64,000 nt of DNA from Mercurialis annua (taxonomy: Eukaryota; Streptophyta; Magnoliopsida; Malpighiales; Euphorbiaceae). Under the pieces are notes generated by a model that was not told where the DNA came from, ran no database searches, and saw only the letters and a list, made by a program, of their open reading frames with translations. The stretch covers positions 67,483,665-67,547,664 of the forward strand of contig NC_065570.1 of the NCBI RefSeq assembly GCF_937616625.2, read 5' to 3'. The stretch's first letter is position 1. Each line of letters starts with the position of its first letter. Positions 12,233 to 24,133 of this stretch are shown one piece after another. The position numbers and the translations under genes are program-made.

Positions 12233-13324
12233 GTAAGTTCATTCTATCTTATTCACTTGATCAATCTATAATCAAGCTCTTTATCTGCATATTTCTGTGT
12301 TTCTCATCTGGGTTTTGTGTTTATTTGCTTATTCTTGCTTTAAGTTATTTTTATTGGATGTTAAGTATATTTGGTGATTTTGGTGGCTTTTGTTGCTTTG
12401 AAATTTTAAAGTTTTTGGATTAATTATTGTAATTTTTGAAGGAAAGTTTGCTGCTGTTTTTTTTGCTGCGGTATTTTCTGTTTTCCTATGAATTTACATG
12501 TTGTTTCTGAGATTCTGTAGTAAAAGGTAGAGAATTTACTTTGAGTTTATCTTTTTGAAGATCTAGTGCAGCAGGTGAACTTAGTTTTTCTGGCAGCCCG
12601 GGCTTAACCTCCATCTAGCCCTGAATTCACTATAAATGTATTTATTTAAAAAACAAAATCGGTCCTAGTCTGGGTTGAAGCCTACCCTAGCCTAAGGGTA
12701 GTTCTGCCCCTGTATGTGGCTGTAACTGTTGGTCCATCGAGGATAAGTTGTGATTACATTCTTAGCATGTGCTTCATTCACGAGAAGGTTTTAATTGTAA
12801 GTTGATTTACTTGAAGAATGTATGACCACTTCTCCTGTTGGTGTTGCATTCAAGGATTGATTTCTCTTGAGTTGGTGCTATAGTTCTTGCCTACTGGCTG
12901 ATATGTGATCCTATTGTGCATGACAGTTTTACGTATAATGATAAACTAAACCTAGTTTAAATATTTTTTAGCGGATTAAGGAGGAAATTTTAACATTCTG
13001 GTTGGTGGTCTATAAGTTTGGGAGTCATATATAGCCTGTAGCAGCTGTCTTCCTGTTTCATAACTATGGTGCATGATACGGTCAACCATTTGCCAATTTT
13101 TAGTTTGGCCTAAATAATTATGTTCTATTATTTGTTGATTATTGGATGTTTTGTTGAGAAGGCTTGTGAACTTTGCATCTCATTACCATGATCATTTGGC
13201 GATCAAGAGGTTGAGTCTGATTTTTGTTTGTCAGTAGCCTGGTCATTAGCATCGTAGCTGAAATTGATGATATTTTCTCCCCCTTTTTAGCACTCTATTC
13301 TAACTTTGCTTTTGATATCTGCAG
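12233..13324 (+). promoter_or_regulatory. 5' leader intron of the CNGC gene
   Basis: A strong donor (ct|gtaagt at 12231-12238) and acceptor (tctgcag| ending at 13324) bracket 1,092 nt of T-rich sequence just before the first coding exon. This implies a non-coding first exon ending at 12232 and a leader intron, common in plant genes and often expression-enhancing. Inferred from splice signals and composition only; a transcript read would settle it. Confidence 0.6.
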
Positions 13325-13327
13325 GTA

Positions 13328-13351
13328 ATGTTTAAACATTCAGTTGCGTAA
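13328..13351 (+). promoter_or_regulatory. uORF directly before the CNGC start codon
   Basis: If the leader intron is spliced at 13324, the mature leader contains ATG at 13328 opening a seven-codon frame (MFKHSVA) that stops at 13349-13351, one base before the main ATG at 13353. The A/T context around the upstream ATG (gta-ATG-t) is weak to moderate. Such an overlapping-by-proximity uORF could lower or condition translation of the channel. Confidence 0.5.
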
Positions 13352-13352
13352 A

Positions 13353-16300
13353 ATGTTCGATTACAAGTCCCAATACTTGAGTGGCCAGAGGGAGAAGTTT
13401 GTTAGGTAATGGAGGCACCTTCCATTTCGTTTTTACTTTGGTAGTATTGGAAGCAAAGCAATGAAAACTTTATGGCCGATTGCCAAAAAGGTTGCTTTTG
13501 TTACCGTTTTGTCAATTTGATTGCTCTCTACTGGTTCAATAAGACCTAAATGGTGAACACATATGACAGATGATGATTTTTTACCAAGTTCATTTAGGGG
13601 CGCATGCTTTTTTTATGATTTCATTGCAAACTCATCAGGGATTTTTTTGTTTTTCATCTAATGTGCTTTAGAGTGTGAAAGTGTTTGAGTTGTGTTGCTT
13701 TCCTATATTTTAGGTTGGACGACTTGGACTCTAGATTATCATCACCTTCTGATGCAAGAGGTAAAAAATGTGGATTTGGCATAGAAGGATTTGGGCGTGC
13801 TGGTCAGGGAACCGGTACAACAACAACCTCCAGATCTTTTAAGAAAGGAATTAGAAAAGGGTCCGAAGGACTTAAGTCTATTGGTCGGTCACTTAGATTT
13901 GGGGTGTCTAGGGCAGTATTTCCAGAAGATCTTAAGGTTTCCGAGAAGAAGATTTTTGATCCTCAAGACAAATTTCTCCTTTTGTGCAACAGATTATTCG
14001 TCATATCATGTATTTTGGGAGTGTCGGTGGACCCTCTTTTCTTTTATCTTCCGGTTTTTAATGATCCATCAAACTGTCTTGGAATAGATAGAAAATTAGC
14101 AATTACAGCATCTACTTTGAGAACTGTTATTGATGCTTTCTATCTTATTCGTATGGCCCTTCAGTTTCGGACAGCTTATATAGCTCCGTCTTCTCGTGTA
14201 TTCGGGCGAGGTGAACTTGTGATAGATCCTGCACAAATAGCCAAGAGATACTTGCGTCAGTATTTCATCATTGATTTTCTTTCTATCCTTCCCCTACCAC
14301 AGGTTTAATAATTGTACTACCTGTTTATCTTTTTGCACAGCATACATTCTATAATTTATGTGTTTCTTTGTATGTGTGCATCCTTTTTCTCTCTCTCGTT
14401 TTGTGTGTTTGTGTGATGATTATAGTTGATTTAGTTGCAGAGGCAGAACTGTTTAGGAACTAAAATCATATGGAAAACATCTGCTATGTCACTATCTATC
14501 TTTTTCTAATGATTGTTTAAATTCCAAGTGGCCATCAGAATCACATGAACACGCTAATTCAAGATTCAAATTCAGAAGCAGTTTCCTCCTTTTTACCTAA
14601 ATTAAGTTAGGAATAATTTTCGGAGTTGGTGTTATTATATGACCTTTACTTTCTCCATATGTTCCTAATGTTCAGACAGCACTAATTTTGGGATTGGAGG
14701 ATTATGTTTTTACTGTTGGACGCCTGGTTTAACTCTGATTTTCATCTGAGGCTTAAAGCCTGGTTTCATAATAGTCATTTTATAATCTTTTAACATATTT
14801 TGGTATGCTTTTCCCGAGGGTTTTATTTTTTATGTTTTGGGAGCTCTGGTGGCACAATGCAATCACAATTTCCCATCCAATTATACTTGCCTGTAATGGA
14901 GGCTAGTGTCGGATGACCTGACGAGAACTTCTTGGCATGCTTTTCTATGTCCAACATTCATGCATAATGCATTTGGAACATTTCTATTGTTGAGTCAGAA
15001 GGTGACAGTGTTAGGAAAAGAGCTTTATAATTTTGTTGTGCTGGCATTCAGATGTATCTTAGTTGCAAGACTTCTGTTATCTATTTTTCTCCTCATGTGC
15101 AGATTGTCGTTTGGAGATTTCTTCAGAGGTCAAAAGGCTCAGATGTCCTGCCAACTAAACAGGCGTTGCTTTTGATTATCTTGCTTCAATACATTCCTAG
15201 GTTTTCTCGAGTTTTCCCATTGTTTACAGAAATGAAAAGGACAACTGGAGTGTTTGCTGAAACGGCTTGGGCAGGTGCCGCCTGTTATTTGCTAATGTAC
15301 ATGCTTGCTAGTCATGTAAGTCCTGTTTGATTGGATAGCCTCGTCTCATCGCTGAAACTTTTTCTTTAGTTATTCAATGGCTTGTTCTTTTTCTCGGATG
15401 TGGGCTTTAATGTAGTTCTCGTTGTGTTTTTCACTATTTATATGCATTGCCATTGTGGTGTACCATTGAATGGCCTTGCTATGTCTTATCACTTATGCAG
15501 TGTTATGTTAAATCGTATTGTTGTGATATGTTGTAGTATGGATATAGCCACTCTTCTCTTATGTTTGTATTGTTTTATACCTGTTTGTCATTTATTTACT
15601 TATCAAGTGCATTTGGAGACTGGAGAGTTACTCGACCTAGATAGCTACGTGCAATATTTTTCTTTTTTACTGCAACTTCACCCAAGCGAACTAGAAGATC
15701 CCTACTTATCTGTCAGAGAATTAATGAATATCAACTAATTTCTTGCTCTCAAAGGATATAGGCTGAGAAACAACTAAGATGATGAAAACTTTTGCTTTTG
15801 AGTTTGAATCAAATGCCAGGATGTCATTTTATTTTAACGTTTTTTGTTGTAATTTTTGAACATTAATCTGTTTTTCTTCTCTTGGTTACATGGACTGTGT
15901 GCTTTCTTATGGTCTACATCCTTTTTTTCCCTACTTTATGTTCGTTCAACAATAATTCTATGCACTTCTGCAGATAGTTGGTGCATTCTGGTATTTGTTA
16001 GCTGTAGAGCGACAGGACACATGCTGGCAAAAGGCTTGCAATCGTACTGATCAGTGCAATAAAAAATATCTGTATTGTGGCAATCAATTCATGGATGGTT
16101 ATGGTTCCTGGGCCAACATCAGTAGTAGCGTTCTTAAGTTAAGCTGTGAAGCAAAAGATGATAATGGACCATTTGATTATGGAATATATACTAATGCTTT
16201 AACATCTGGAGTTGCATCGTCAATGAAGTTCGTCTCCAAGTATTGCTACTGCTTATGGTGGGGACTCCAGAATCTGAGGTAAATTTTTTATGTTATTGTT

Positions 16301-19300
16301 AATTTATTGGACATGCATTATTCCTTATCTAAACTGCATGTCCTTACTGATAATGTTTTAAAATTGTGTGCACGGGCCTTTTGCCGGTATTACAAGCATT
16401 TTGAGAAATTTAACGAATTGAAAATTTTCTCATAGTGACAATTTGATGTTTTGACTCTTCAATACATTTTCCTTGTCTGATTCACAGCACACTTGGCCAG
16501 GGGCTTCAAACCAGCACGTATCCAGGAGAGGTTATATTTTCCATAGGATTAGCTATTCTTGGGCTAATCCTTTTTGCACTTCTGATTGGGAACATGCAGG
16601 TAAATTGGGACTATTTTTGGTTGTGTTTCTAATATGGAAACTCCAGTGTCAGCTTTCTTTCTATAAAGGGTTAATGTTAAAAAAAATCACGAACTTTACA
16701 CGTTTTCTCATTTTAATCATGAAGTTTAAATTTTCTCATTTTCATACACGAACTACCACTTTTTCTCAAATTCATACACGGTGCTGAGGTGGCACTCATT
16801 CATTGGTGTAAAATGACCTCCACCTCAATGAATTACACCAACTGAGCCGTGGCACCTCAGCACCGTGCATGAATTTGAGAAAAAGTGGTAGTTCGTGTAT
16901 GAAAATGAGAAAATTTAAAGTGCATGATTAAAATGAGAAAACATGTAAAGTTCGTGAATTTTTATGACATTACCCCTTCTATAAATACTCCAAGTGTCAC
17001 ATGCTTTACTTGGGATCTCCACTAGTGATCTGGCATGTAATAATTTAGCATAATCATTGCAACGTAATAGTGCAGTGCAGGACTTATTACATAATTGTTT
17101 TTTTAAGATGTATGCTCTTACATATGTAAATTGATATTCTATAATTTAAACTTTTTTAGAACAAAATTTTAAACTTTTATTACTATATAATAAACTAAAT
17201 TAAACTTTAAAGTGAAAAAAAAAATAGTACAACTTACCAAAAATGAAGAGTTTTGGGAAGATGATAAATTTAATCATTTATATCAAATACTAAATAATGT
17301 ATTAGATATCTAAAGTTCTGAAAAATGAAAGAAATTGTAAGGATAGAACTTTCAGAAAATCAGTTAAGAGAGTATCAATAAAAAGATAAAAGTTAAATTG
17401 ATGTTGTGCGAAAGTGCTTACATAGATTTGAGGAAATTTTAAAAAGTTGATTTTGATTTGATATTACCTATCAAATAAAAAAACTATGTTTGAATTAAAA
17501 TCTATTCATTGGTTTAAATTTAAAATTCTTGATCGATGTAGATTTGCCGAGTCTTAATAAGATAAACAATGTCCTGTTTTTTCATATAACGATTTATATC
17601 CTCATAGCCAGCTTTATAAGCTGTATAGATATGTCTTCACTTTGCAGATGTTATTACTATTAGATTTCTAGGATGGGAATTCAACTCTATTCTATCTGAA
17701 AGTTAGCAAAGGCATGCTGTTAATTTCTTCTTCATCTGCTGTTACACCAATTATGTAGGGATTAAGCTAGTATACCAGCATTCAGGTCTTATCTGAAATG
17801 TCTAGAGTGGCTCATATAATTCTATTCCGAAGAACACAATGTATATCCAAGTAATCTAGACAACTAAATTTAAACAATAGAAATTCTTGAAATAATCCTA
17901 TTGTGTCTTTGTAAACTTAGATGACATGGGAAACTGGGGAGATGAAGGGAAAACTATTTCATTTGATTTCTTTTTTGTGTTACTTATTTCGGATTGGAAT
18001 GAGTTGCAAAATTGTTGTGAACTCATCCTGAATTTAATAAAAAATTATGAATCCTGAAGTACGTTGAGCAGGGCTAATATTTCCAATGTTCTGCGATTGT
18101 TACAGACCTATCTTCAGTCGCTTACAATTAGATTGGAAGAAATGAGAGTGAAAAGGCGTGACTCAGAACAATGGATGCATCATCGACTGCTTCCGCAAGA
18201 CCTTAGGGAACGGGTAAGGCGATATGACCAATACAAGTGGTTAGAAACACGGGGTGTAGACGAAGAGAATTTGGTTCAGAGCCTACCAAAGGATCTTAGA
18301 AGGGATATTAAACGGCATCTTTGTTTGGCGTTGGTGAGGAGGGTAAGTTCTCTTGATATTTGTTGCCCTTTATTTGTTGCCTATTTGTACTTGAGCTTCC
18401 AGATTTTTTCAGTTCATCTTTCATGGAAGCTTTAAGTCAAAATTCTCTTGGAGGAACAAATAAAATGGAAGAAACAGGAAAAGAATTCCTCTTATATATG
18501 CCTTTTTTGCAAAATAAGGATCATTCCTCCGGTTCACAGATTTGTGTCACAAAATTAAATAATTCAATTTGTCAACTAAGATCAAATAGACCCAAAACTT
18601 TTTAAAATCATGTTTTTTTCTTGCCAAAGATAACAATATATAAATATATAAAAACAAAGGTCATCTCATAAAGATGATGAACCTTTGAAATCATGTTAAA
18701 TTGCTCCAAATCGAGATGGAATAGTAATTAAAATTGAATCCATGTGACCTGAAATTATAAACTTTTGGATCTATTTGACGTAATGGATGAAACTAGGTCT
18801 AATTGGTCGTACCATATAAATTTGTACACCGAAATGACAATCTTTTCTCAGAGCAAGCGCTAAGCTCACTCTTGCCCATTCCCTTTTTGGACCAAAGATC
18901 CTTTGGATTATAGTTGGTGCTTGCTGCATACTGTTTTCATAGTTGTTAATTGCATCTTGACATTTACAGGTTCCTCTCTTTGATAATATGGATGAGAGGT
19001 TGCTTGATGCCATTTGTGAGCGGTTGAAACCGTGCTTATTTACAGAGCATACTTACATAGTTCGAGAAGGAGACCCAGTTGATGAAATGCTTTTTATAAT
19101 ACGTGGTCGACTTGAGAGTGTAACCACAGATGGTGGAAGGAGCGGCTTCTTTAACCGTAGTTTGCTAAAGGAAGGTGATTTCTGTGGAGAGGAGCTTTTG
19201 ACCTGGGCATTGGATCCTAAATCCGGTGCCAATCTGCCATCTTCTACGCGCACAGTGAAGGCATTAACGGAAGTGGAGGCTTTTGCACTCATAGCGGAAG

Positions 19301-19662
19301 AGTTAAAGTTTGTGGCTAGTCAGTTCAGGCGTCTTCACAGCAGGCAGGTTCAGCACACGTTCCGATTTTACTCACAGCAGTGGAGAACTTGGGCCGCTTG
19401 CTTTATTCAAGCTGCATGGCGACGCTATTCCAAAAGGAAGACTTTGGAGCTTCGTCGGAAAGAAGAAGAGGACGAAGTAGAAGCAGATGAAACTCGGAGC
19501 ACTTCTAGCGGATATAGTATAGGTGCCACCTTTTTGGCTACCAGATTCGCAGCCAATGCTCTTCGCGGTGTTCATCGTAATAGGAATGCAAAGACTGCTA
19601 GGGAATTGGTGAAGTTGCAGAAACCGCCTGAGCCGGATTTTAGTGTTGAAGATGCTGATTGA
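13353..19662 (+). CDS. Cyclic nucleotide-gated ion channel, CNGC5/6/9-like
   Basis: Seven coding exons: 13353-13405, 13714-14302, 15103-15315, 15974-16278, 16488-16599, 18106-18342 and 18970-19662; 733 residues, phases consistent (AtCNGC5 is of similar size). It is a plasma-membrane tetrameric cation channel acting in Ca2+ signalling. Order: cytosolic N-terminus with RxDDLDSR; S1-S6 between roughly 90 and 425, including the pore WWGLQNLSTLGQG with filter triplet GQG at 390-392; a C-linker; the cyclic-nucleotide-binding domain about 504-620 (PCLFTEHTYIVREGDPVDEM and the GDFCGEELLTWAL cassette); then the calmodulin-binding region and an IQ motif (FIQAAWRRYSKRK, about 648-660). The GQG filter and overall match point to the CNGC5-9 group rather than the GQN group. 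The start was chosen because MFDYKSQYL..GQREKFVRLDDLDSR matches family N-termini. The 1.5-kb intron after exon 16488-16599 holds a foldback element. Confidence 0.95.
16668..16976. mobile_element. 309-bp Mutator-type foldback MITE in a CNGC intron
   Basis: Starts GGGTTAATGTTAAAAAAAAT and ends in the near-complement ...TATGACATTACCCC, with perfect 9-bp flanking repeats ttctataaa at 16659-16667 and 16977-16985. The arms pair along about 120 bp each, almost to the centre, with words such as CATACACGAACTACCACTTT and its complement. Relatives of the same arm sequence lie at 39273, 45942 and 50168. Non-coding. Confidence 0.9.
18574..18790. repeat. Inverted-repeat segment in the last CNGC intron
   Basis: The word TCAAATAGACCCAAAACTTT near 18582 is mirrored by AAACTTTTGGATCTATTTGA near 18760, giving imperfect arms at the two ends of a roughly 215-bp A+T-rich block. 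It is MITE-like, but I could not fix a target duplication. Confidence 0.35.
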
Positions 19663-20265
19663 TTTTAAATTTATGGAAGTTCATAATCTTATTACATGTG
19701 CTTGCATGGCCAAATACTACGTAAAATACATATTCTATATTGTGAATCAGATTGTTAATTTTAGTGACTTTATTTATTAGGCTCTTTGATCTTTCTGTAG
19801 ATGGAATTTTATTTTCTTAACTCATATTGCAAAATGTGCTAATCAAATATTTTGTACATTTGAACTCCCGCTATTTCAGTCATTGTATGCACATTATATA
19901 AAATTTAGTGTTTTATTATTTAAATACGAAAATTTTAAATTGAACCTGATGCTTCTTCTTCTATTAGTTTCCTCCAATTATACAATATATTATTTATAGC
20001 ACAGATTTTAATATACTTTCCTCATGTTTGTCATTATGTAGACAAATTTTTTTAACCAAAGAAATATTATATATTATATGTAAGAAAAGTTTTCGAGCAA
20101 ATGGTCAATTTAGTCCTTAAATTTATAATTCAGGTTATCATTTAAGAAAATATTTTTCTTTAGCTAGAACATTATTTTATATTTATTGGTTGATCAAGGA
20201 CAAAATTTGATCATTTGATCTCTAAACTTGTTCATATTGTATAAGTTTATCCTTAATTGACATAG
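19663..20265. other. CNGC 3' UTR and intergenic DNA
   Basis: No gene. A probable 3' UTR is followed by A+T-rich sequence up to the MITE copy that begins at 20275. Confidence 0.45.
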
Positions 20266-20274
20266 AAATAGAAA

Positions 20275-20778
20275 GGCCTAATGTCTTAAAAAACCCCGAC
20301 CTTTTAGCCCCTTTTCAATCATACCCTGACGTTGCAAATTTGTCAATTTTACCCTATTTTGCATTTTTGTGTTTCAATTGTACCCTGAAAAATTAAATTA
20401 ACGTCTTTTGCGTTTGGAAATTTGTTTAAAATATTCTACATGTCTCGCATATATTAATTGTATATTTTTAAAATTTATGTAAATTTAGTTAAATTAAATA
20501 AGAATTTAAATTAGTGTTAATTTGATTATGGTTTTTAGTTAGTTTTTAAAAATAAAGGGCTTATTTGTACTTTTTTGAATAAAAAAGAATTTAATTTCAT
20601 GTTTAGACTTAATTAATTGAATGATTTCATCATTTAAGTAAAAAAATTAACAAAAATTAAAATATTGGGGTACAATTGAAAACGGAAAATTTAAAAGTGG
20701 GTAAAATTGACAAATTTTCAACGTCGGGGTAGAATTGAAAAAAAGTTTAAAGGTGAGGGGTTTTTGAGTGATTAGGCC
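20275..20778 (-). mobile_element. 504-bp Mutator-type MITE, copy 2 (inverted relative to copy 1)
   Basis: Begins GGCCTAATGTCTTAAAAAAC and ends GAGTGATTAGGCC; perfect 9-bp flanking repeats aaatagaaa at 20266-20274 and 20779-20787. Read on the minus strand it aligns along its whole length with 6321-6825, with few substitutions and almost no indels. This indicates two relatively recent, separate insertions of one family. Confidence 0.9.
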
Positions 20779-20787
20779 AAATAGAAA

Positions 20788-21515
20788 TTATAGTTCTTAA
20801 TTAATTAAAATGGATGAGAATAAATTATTTAATATTGGATTATAAGTTCAAAGACCGGATTGACTCTTTATTCAAAAAAAATTCTTTATTTTTCGTTGCC
20901 TATCGAGAAAAACAAATAATAAACTTACTTTCTAAGTATAGTCTCACGTTTGACAAAAAAAATATATAATCTCACGAAATGTTCATTTTTTCCCTTCGAT
21001 TGTATTCGAAAGGGACTTTTTTAAAATGTCATTTTAAACTTCGACTAATTTGAAGTAAAGTTGCATATATCGATTCATTAAAGAGAGTCAATTTTGAGAC
21101 TATTTTTCTTGTCAGTTTGCAATTGTTAATTTATGAAAATCAAACAAAAATGTTTTAATTTTACATTCTTTCTCACTTCATCCAAAGATAGTGCAAGAAC
21201 TCTTGAGAAGCCTCACTGAGTTATAATAAATGCCATTACATTTAAAAATAAAACCTTAAATATAGGTTAATCCATGCCAATGATATCAAATTCTGGTAAA
21301 AATTTGTTAAATTAATAAAGCAGTTTATCAATCATTTAGATTATGAGTTGTTATTAAACATTATGTTTGATCCTTAAAGAATGAAAATGTTAGTTTTACT
21401 TGGCCAGAATTAAGTAATGATATCAAAAAAGAAATCTACTAAGCAAATAATGTATCACCATTCATTAATGAAAATTATATATACCATTTAAGACAGCACA
21501 AAAAGAAAAAGTACA
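20788..21515. other. Intergenic DNA upstream of the S-protein homologue
   Basis: A+T-rich, no coding sequence recognised; it presumably contains the distal promoter of the gene at 21580. Confidence 0.4.
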
Positions 21516-21520
21516 TCACC

Positions 21521-21527
21521 TATAAAA
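21521..21527 (+). promoter_or_regulatory. TATA box of the S-protein homologue
   Basis: TATAAAA, preceded by a C-rich 'catcacc' context, lies 53 bp before the ATG at 21580. The spacing implies a very short 5' leader (about 20-30 nt), as often seen in genes for small secreted plant proteins. Confidence 0.5.
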
Positions 21528-21579
21528 TCTGAATAATAAAATAAAATTCATTATAGTTTGTAATAATATCGTACAAATA

Positions 21580-21996
21580 ATGAATTCTTTCAGCAGACAG
21601 TATACTCTATTGATGTTCGTATTGCTAATCTTGACGAGCAATGCCCTCCCTTTCATAACGAAAACTCGAGTTCGTATAACTAATAATTTAGATGGAAAGT
21701 TGGATCTCAACCTTCATTGCAAATCCAAAGACGACGATTTAAAGGATCAATTTCTACGCTCGGGGCAATCTTTTGAGTTTCGGTTTCATCCATTTTTATA
21801 CACTTGGTATTTCTGTGGATTTGAATGGAAAGGATCTCCAGGGGTTAATTGGTTTGATATTTACATAGCTGACAGAGATGATGATTCATGCCAAGATTGT
21901 TTCTGGATAGTAAAACAAGAAGGTCCTTGTGCCTTGAATGCTGATACAGAAGAATATGACATATGCTTTCCATGGAACAAGATCAAGAAAAACTAA
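21580..21996 (+). CDS. S-protein homologue (plant self-incompatibility S1 family), secreted
   Basis: An intronless 138-residue protein with a hydrophobic signal peptide (about 1-22, ending ...LTSNA). The mature part shows the S1-family layout: an N-terminal VRITNNLDGKLDLNLHCKSKDDDL block, the GQSFEFRFHPF..TWYFCGFEW core, then paired cysteines (SCQDC) and C-terminal ICFPW. Six cysteines are spread over the mature chain, compatible with the disulphide-bonded beta-sandwich of this family. S1 was described as the Papaver stigma determinant; most eudicot SPH genes are expressed in other tissues and their functions are largely unknown, so no role in self-incompatibility should be assumed. It is convergent with the RTF2 gene. 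Length and single-exon structure are normal for the family. Confidence 0.92.
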   Translation: MNSFSRQYTLLMFVLLILTSNALPFITKTRVRITNNLDGKLDLNLHCKSKDDDLKDQFLRSGQSFEFRFHPFLYTWYFCGFEWKGSPGVNWFDIYIADRDDDSCQDCFWIVKQEGPCALNADTEEYDICFPWNKIKKN

Positions 21997-24133
21997 TAGC
22001 ATCTCCCTTTTGAATTTCGAGATTTCAATTTCGAGTTTTCATTATTCTTTTTATGAAAGCACTAAACTTATCTCTAATTTAATTATTTGTCGATTCTATT
22101 CATGTCCGTGTAATAAAAGTGATATCTTATTCTAGTTTAATTATTTGCGATTCTATTCATGTCCGCGTATAGAAGTGATATCTTTTTGTATGCAAGGTGG
22201 TTGTTTTGGAAACTTACTATAATGAAGGTATGTTGCACGAGAATCTTTTGAGTTCTACATTTCGAAAGTTCATTTTTGTTCATTTCAGAAGTTTATTTTT
22301 TTTCTCGAAAACACTTGTGAAACTTCCAAACTTTATAATTATAAGCTAGCTACTCGTGCTAAAACAAAACATCACCGTTTTATGTTTCAATTTTTATACA
22401 AGAATGGCTTAAATATAAAAATTTCAAAAGCATTTGTAGAAATGAAAACAAAACTAGAACTAAAAAAAATTTCCGTGCTACATTTGAATCTTCACCCTAG
22501 TGGTATCCACAAGAAGGAAGATTAAACCTTTAGGATATCAAGAATCAAATTTGCATCCAGAACATAATCTAGAAAACTAATGGAACTATCTAACCAAAGT
22601 CCAAACAAAAACAAAGGGTAAACATTACTTAAAAAAGGAAAGACCAAGCAAATGTTTTGGTGAAACTGGATAACAGAAAGCAAACCACCATAATTATGCA
22701 GAAGAGAGACAACTGATGAACAATTCATAAACAGATACCCTCTCATATATGCCGTCAGCACACGCATGAGACCACCCAGCACTGCAAATAGACTAATTTC
22801 ACTTGCCATCTGCTGGGGAGAAAATAACTACCTATTAGGAATATCTAACCCGTCGTGCATTGAAAAATTGTAGGTCTCATAGTTGAAGGAAAAACAGGAG
22901 AAGAGAAACCAAAGTGAAACAAATCTTGCAATTGCATTCTTTCCATAAGATATTTTTATTTTCAAAGATAATCTATTGCTGCTACGATCCATTGATCAAC
23001 TAATCGATTCATTTAAGAAATCAGCAACAAAAGTACAGCAGAGACTTGCCAATATCCTTATACTTGAACAAATCACCCTTATCCTTAAACAATTAAACAA
23101 ATTACTGATTTCTATATATAAAAAGAAAACAAATAAAGGTTGTTTGAATATCAGAGACATTTATATAACTGGTCCGTAACCAATGCACCGACTAGGACTG
23201 AATGTAACAAAATATTTCAAAAGTGAAATAATTAACCGAAAGAATCAGCAAGTTACACATGTAATTAGAAAGGTGATGTTTTGAAATTTTACTAGACATC
23301 TGAATGTATGACAATCTTAAAAGAGGGAATCTACGGCTCTCGCCAATATTCAGAACAGAAATTTGATACAAAACCCCATGGATCTCAAAATATGAGATAT
23401 CAGCTGGCAGGTCCATTTAGAGTTAGTCCAAGAAAGAAGCAAATGATTGCAGGAGAAATTCATCCATCACAGAATGTGCAAATAGTGTGCTACAGAGAAG
23501 GTCCAGCAAACTAAATAGCTCTCGAAATTCTTCCAGAGAATCTAGCTCTATCATTAAATTGAAAGGTGCATGCAATAACATGCCCATTTAAGTACATACA
23601 AATTAGCACATCATTTATTCGCACCAAAAGTTTTTAAGGACTCTTATGTTTCAATACTATTTTCACATATAATACATTTTTATTGCCTTCTAACCTCTTT
23701 TGAATAAATGCTTTCTTTGTTTAAACACAATTCGAGAACAGGCCTTCCAACATCAGCAAAAGAGAAAAAAAATCAAATCAAAGCAGTTGTCTATATTTTC
23801 CTCAGCATATGTGATCGACATCCAATTTTCTGAGTCACTTCTTCCTAAATACAGTTGATCATAGAAAAGTAGTTTCAGATAGAGATATATATAACCAATT
23901 GCAATCAAACTGACATGAGCCAGCAATAAGAGAGAGAAATTTATCATGTAATAATTCATTACAGCAACACAATTACATGTAATTAATTTTACTTGCCAGT
24001 ACACCAACAGTAGGTTTTAGACGTGAGAATATCGCTTTCTATTTCAAATGATAAAACTAAAAATACAATTCAAAAAGGACAAGCAAAAGCATCACCTCAT
24101 AAAGGGAACTATGCACTTATGAACCTTCAACAA
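21997..24133. other. Long interval between convergent genes; no gene supported
   Basis: About 2.1 kb between the stop codons of the S-protein homologue and RTF2. It must contain both 3' UTRs. Open frames here (for example near 22522-22809 minus and 22976-23179 plus) lack any family signature and have A+T-driven composition. Part of 22,480-23,520 is less extreme in composition and could be an alternative 3' exon of RTF2 or a non-coding transcript, but nothing proves this. Confidence 0.35.

Noticed and set aside
15382..15738. 118-codon open frame
   Set aside because: Falls in a CNGC intron between well-supported exons; T-rich composition explains its hydrophobic character.
22522..22809. 95-codon minus-strand frame starting MASEISLF
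   Set aside because: Membrane-protein-like by T/A composition only; no recognisable domain, splice partners or promoter.
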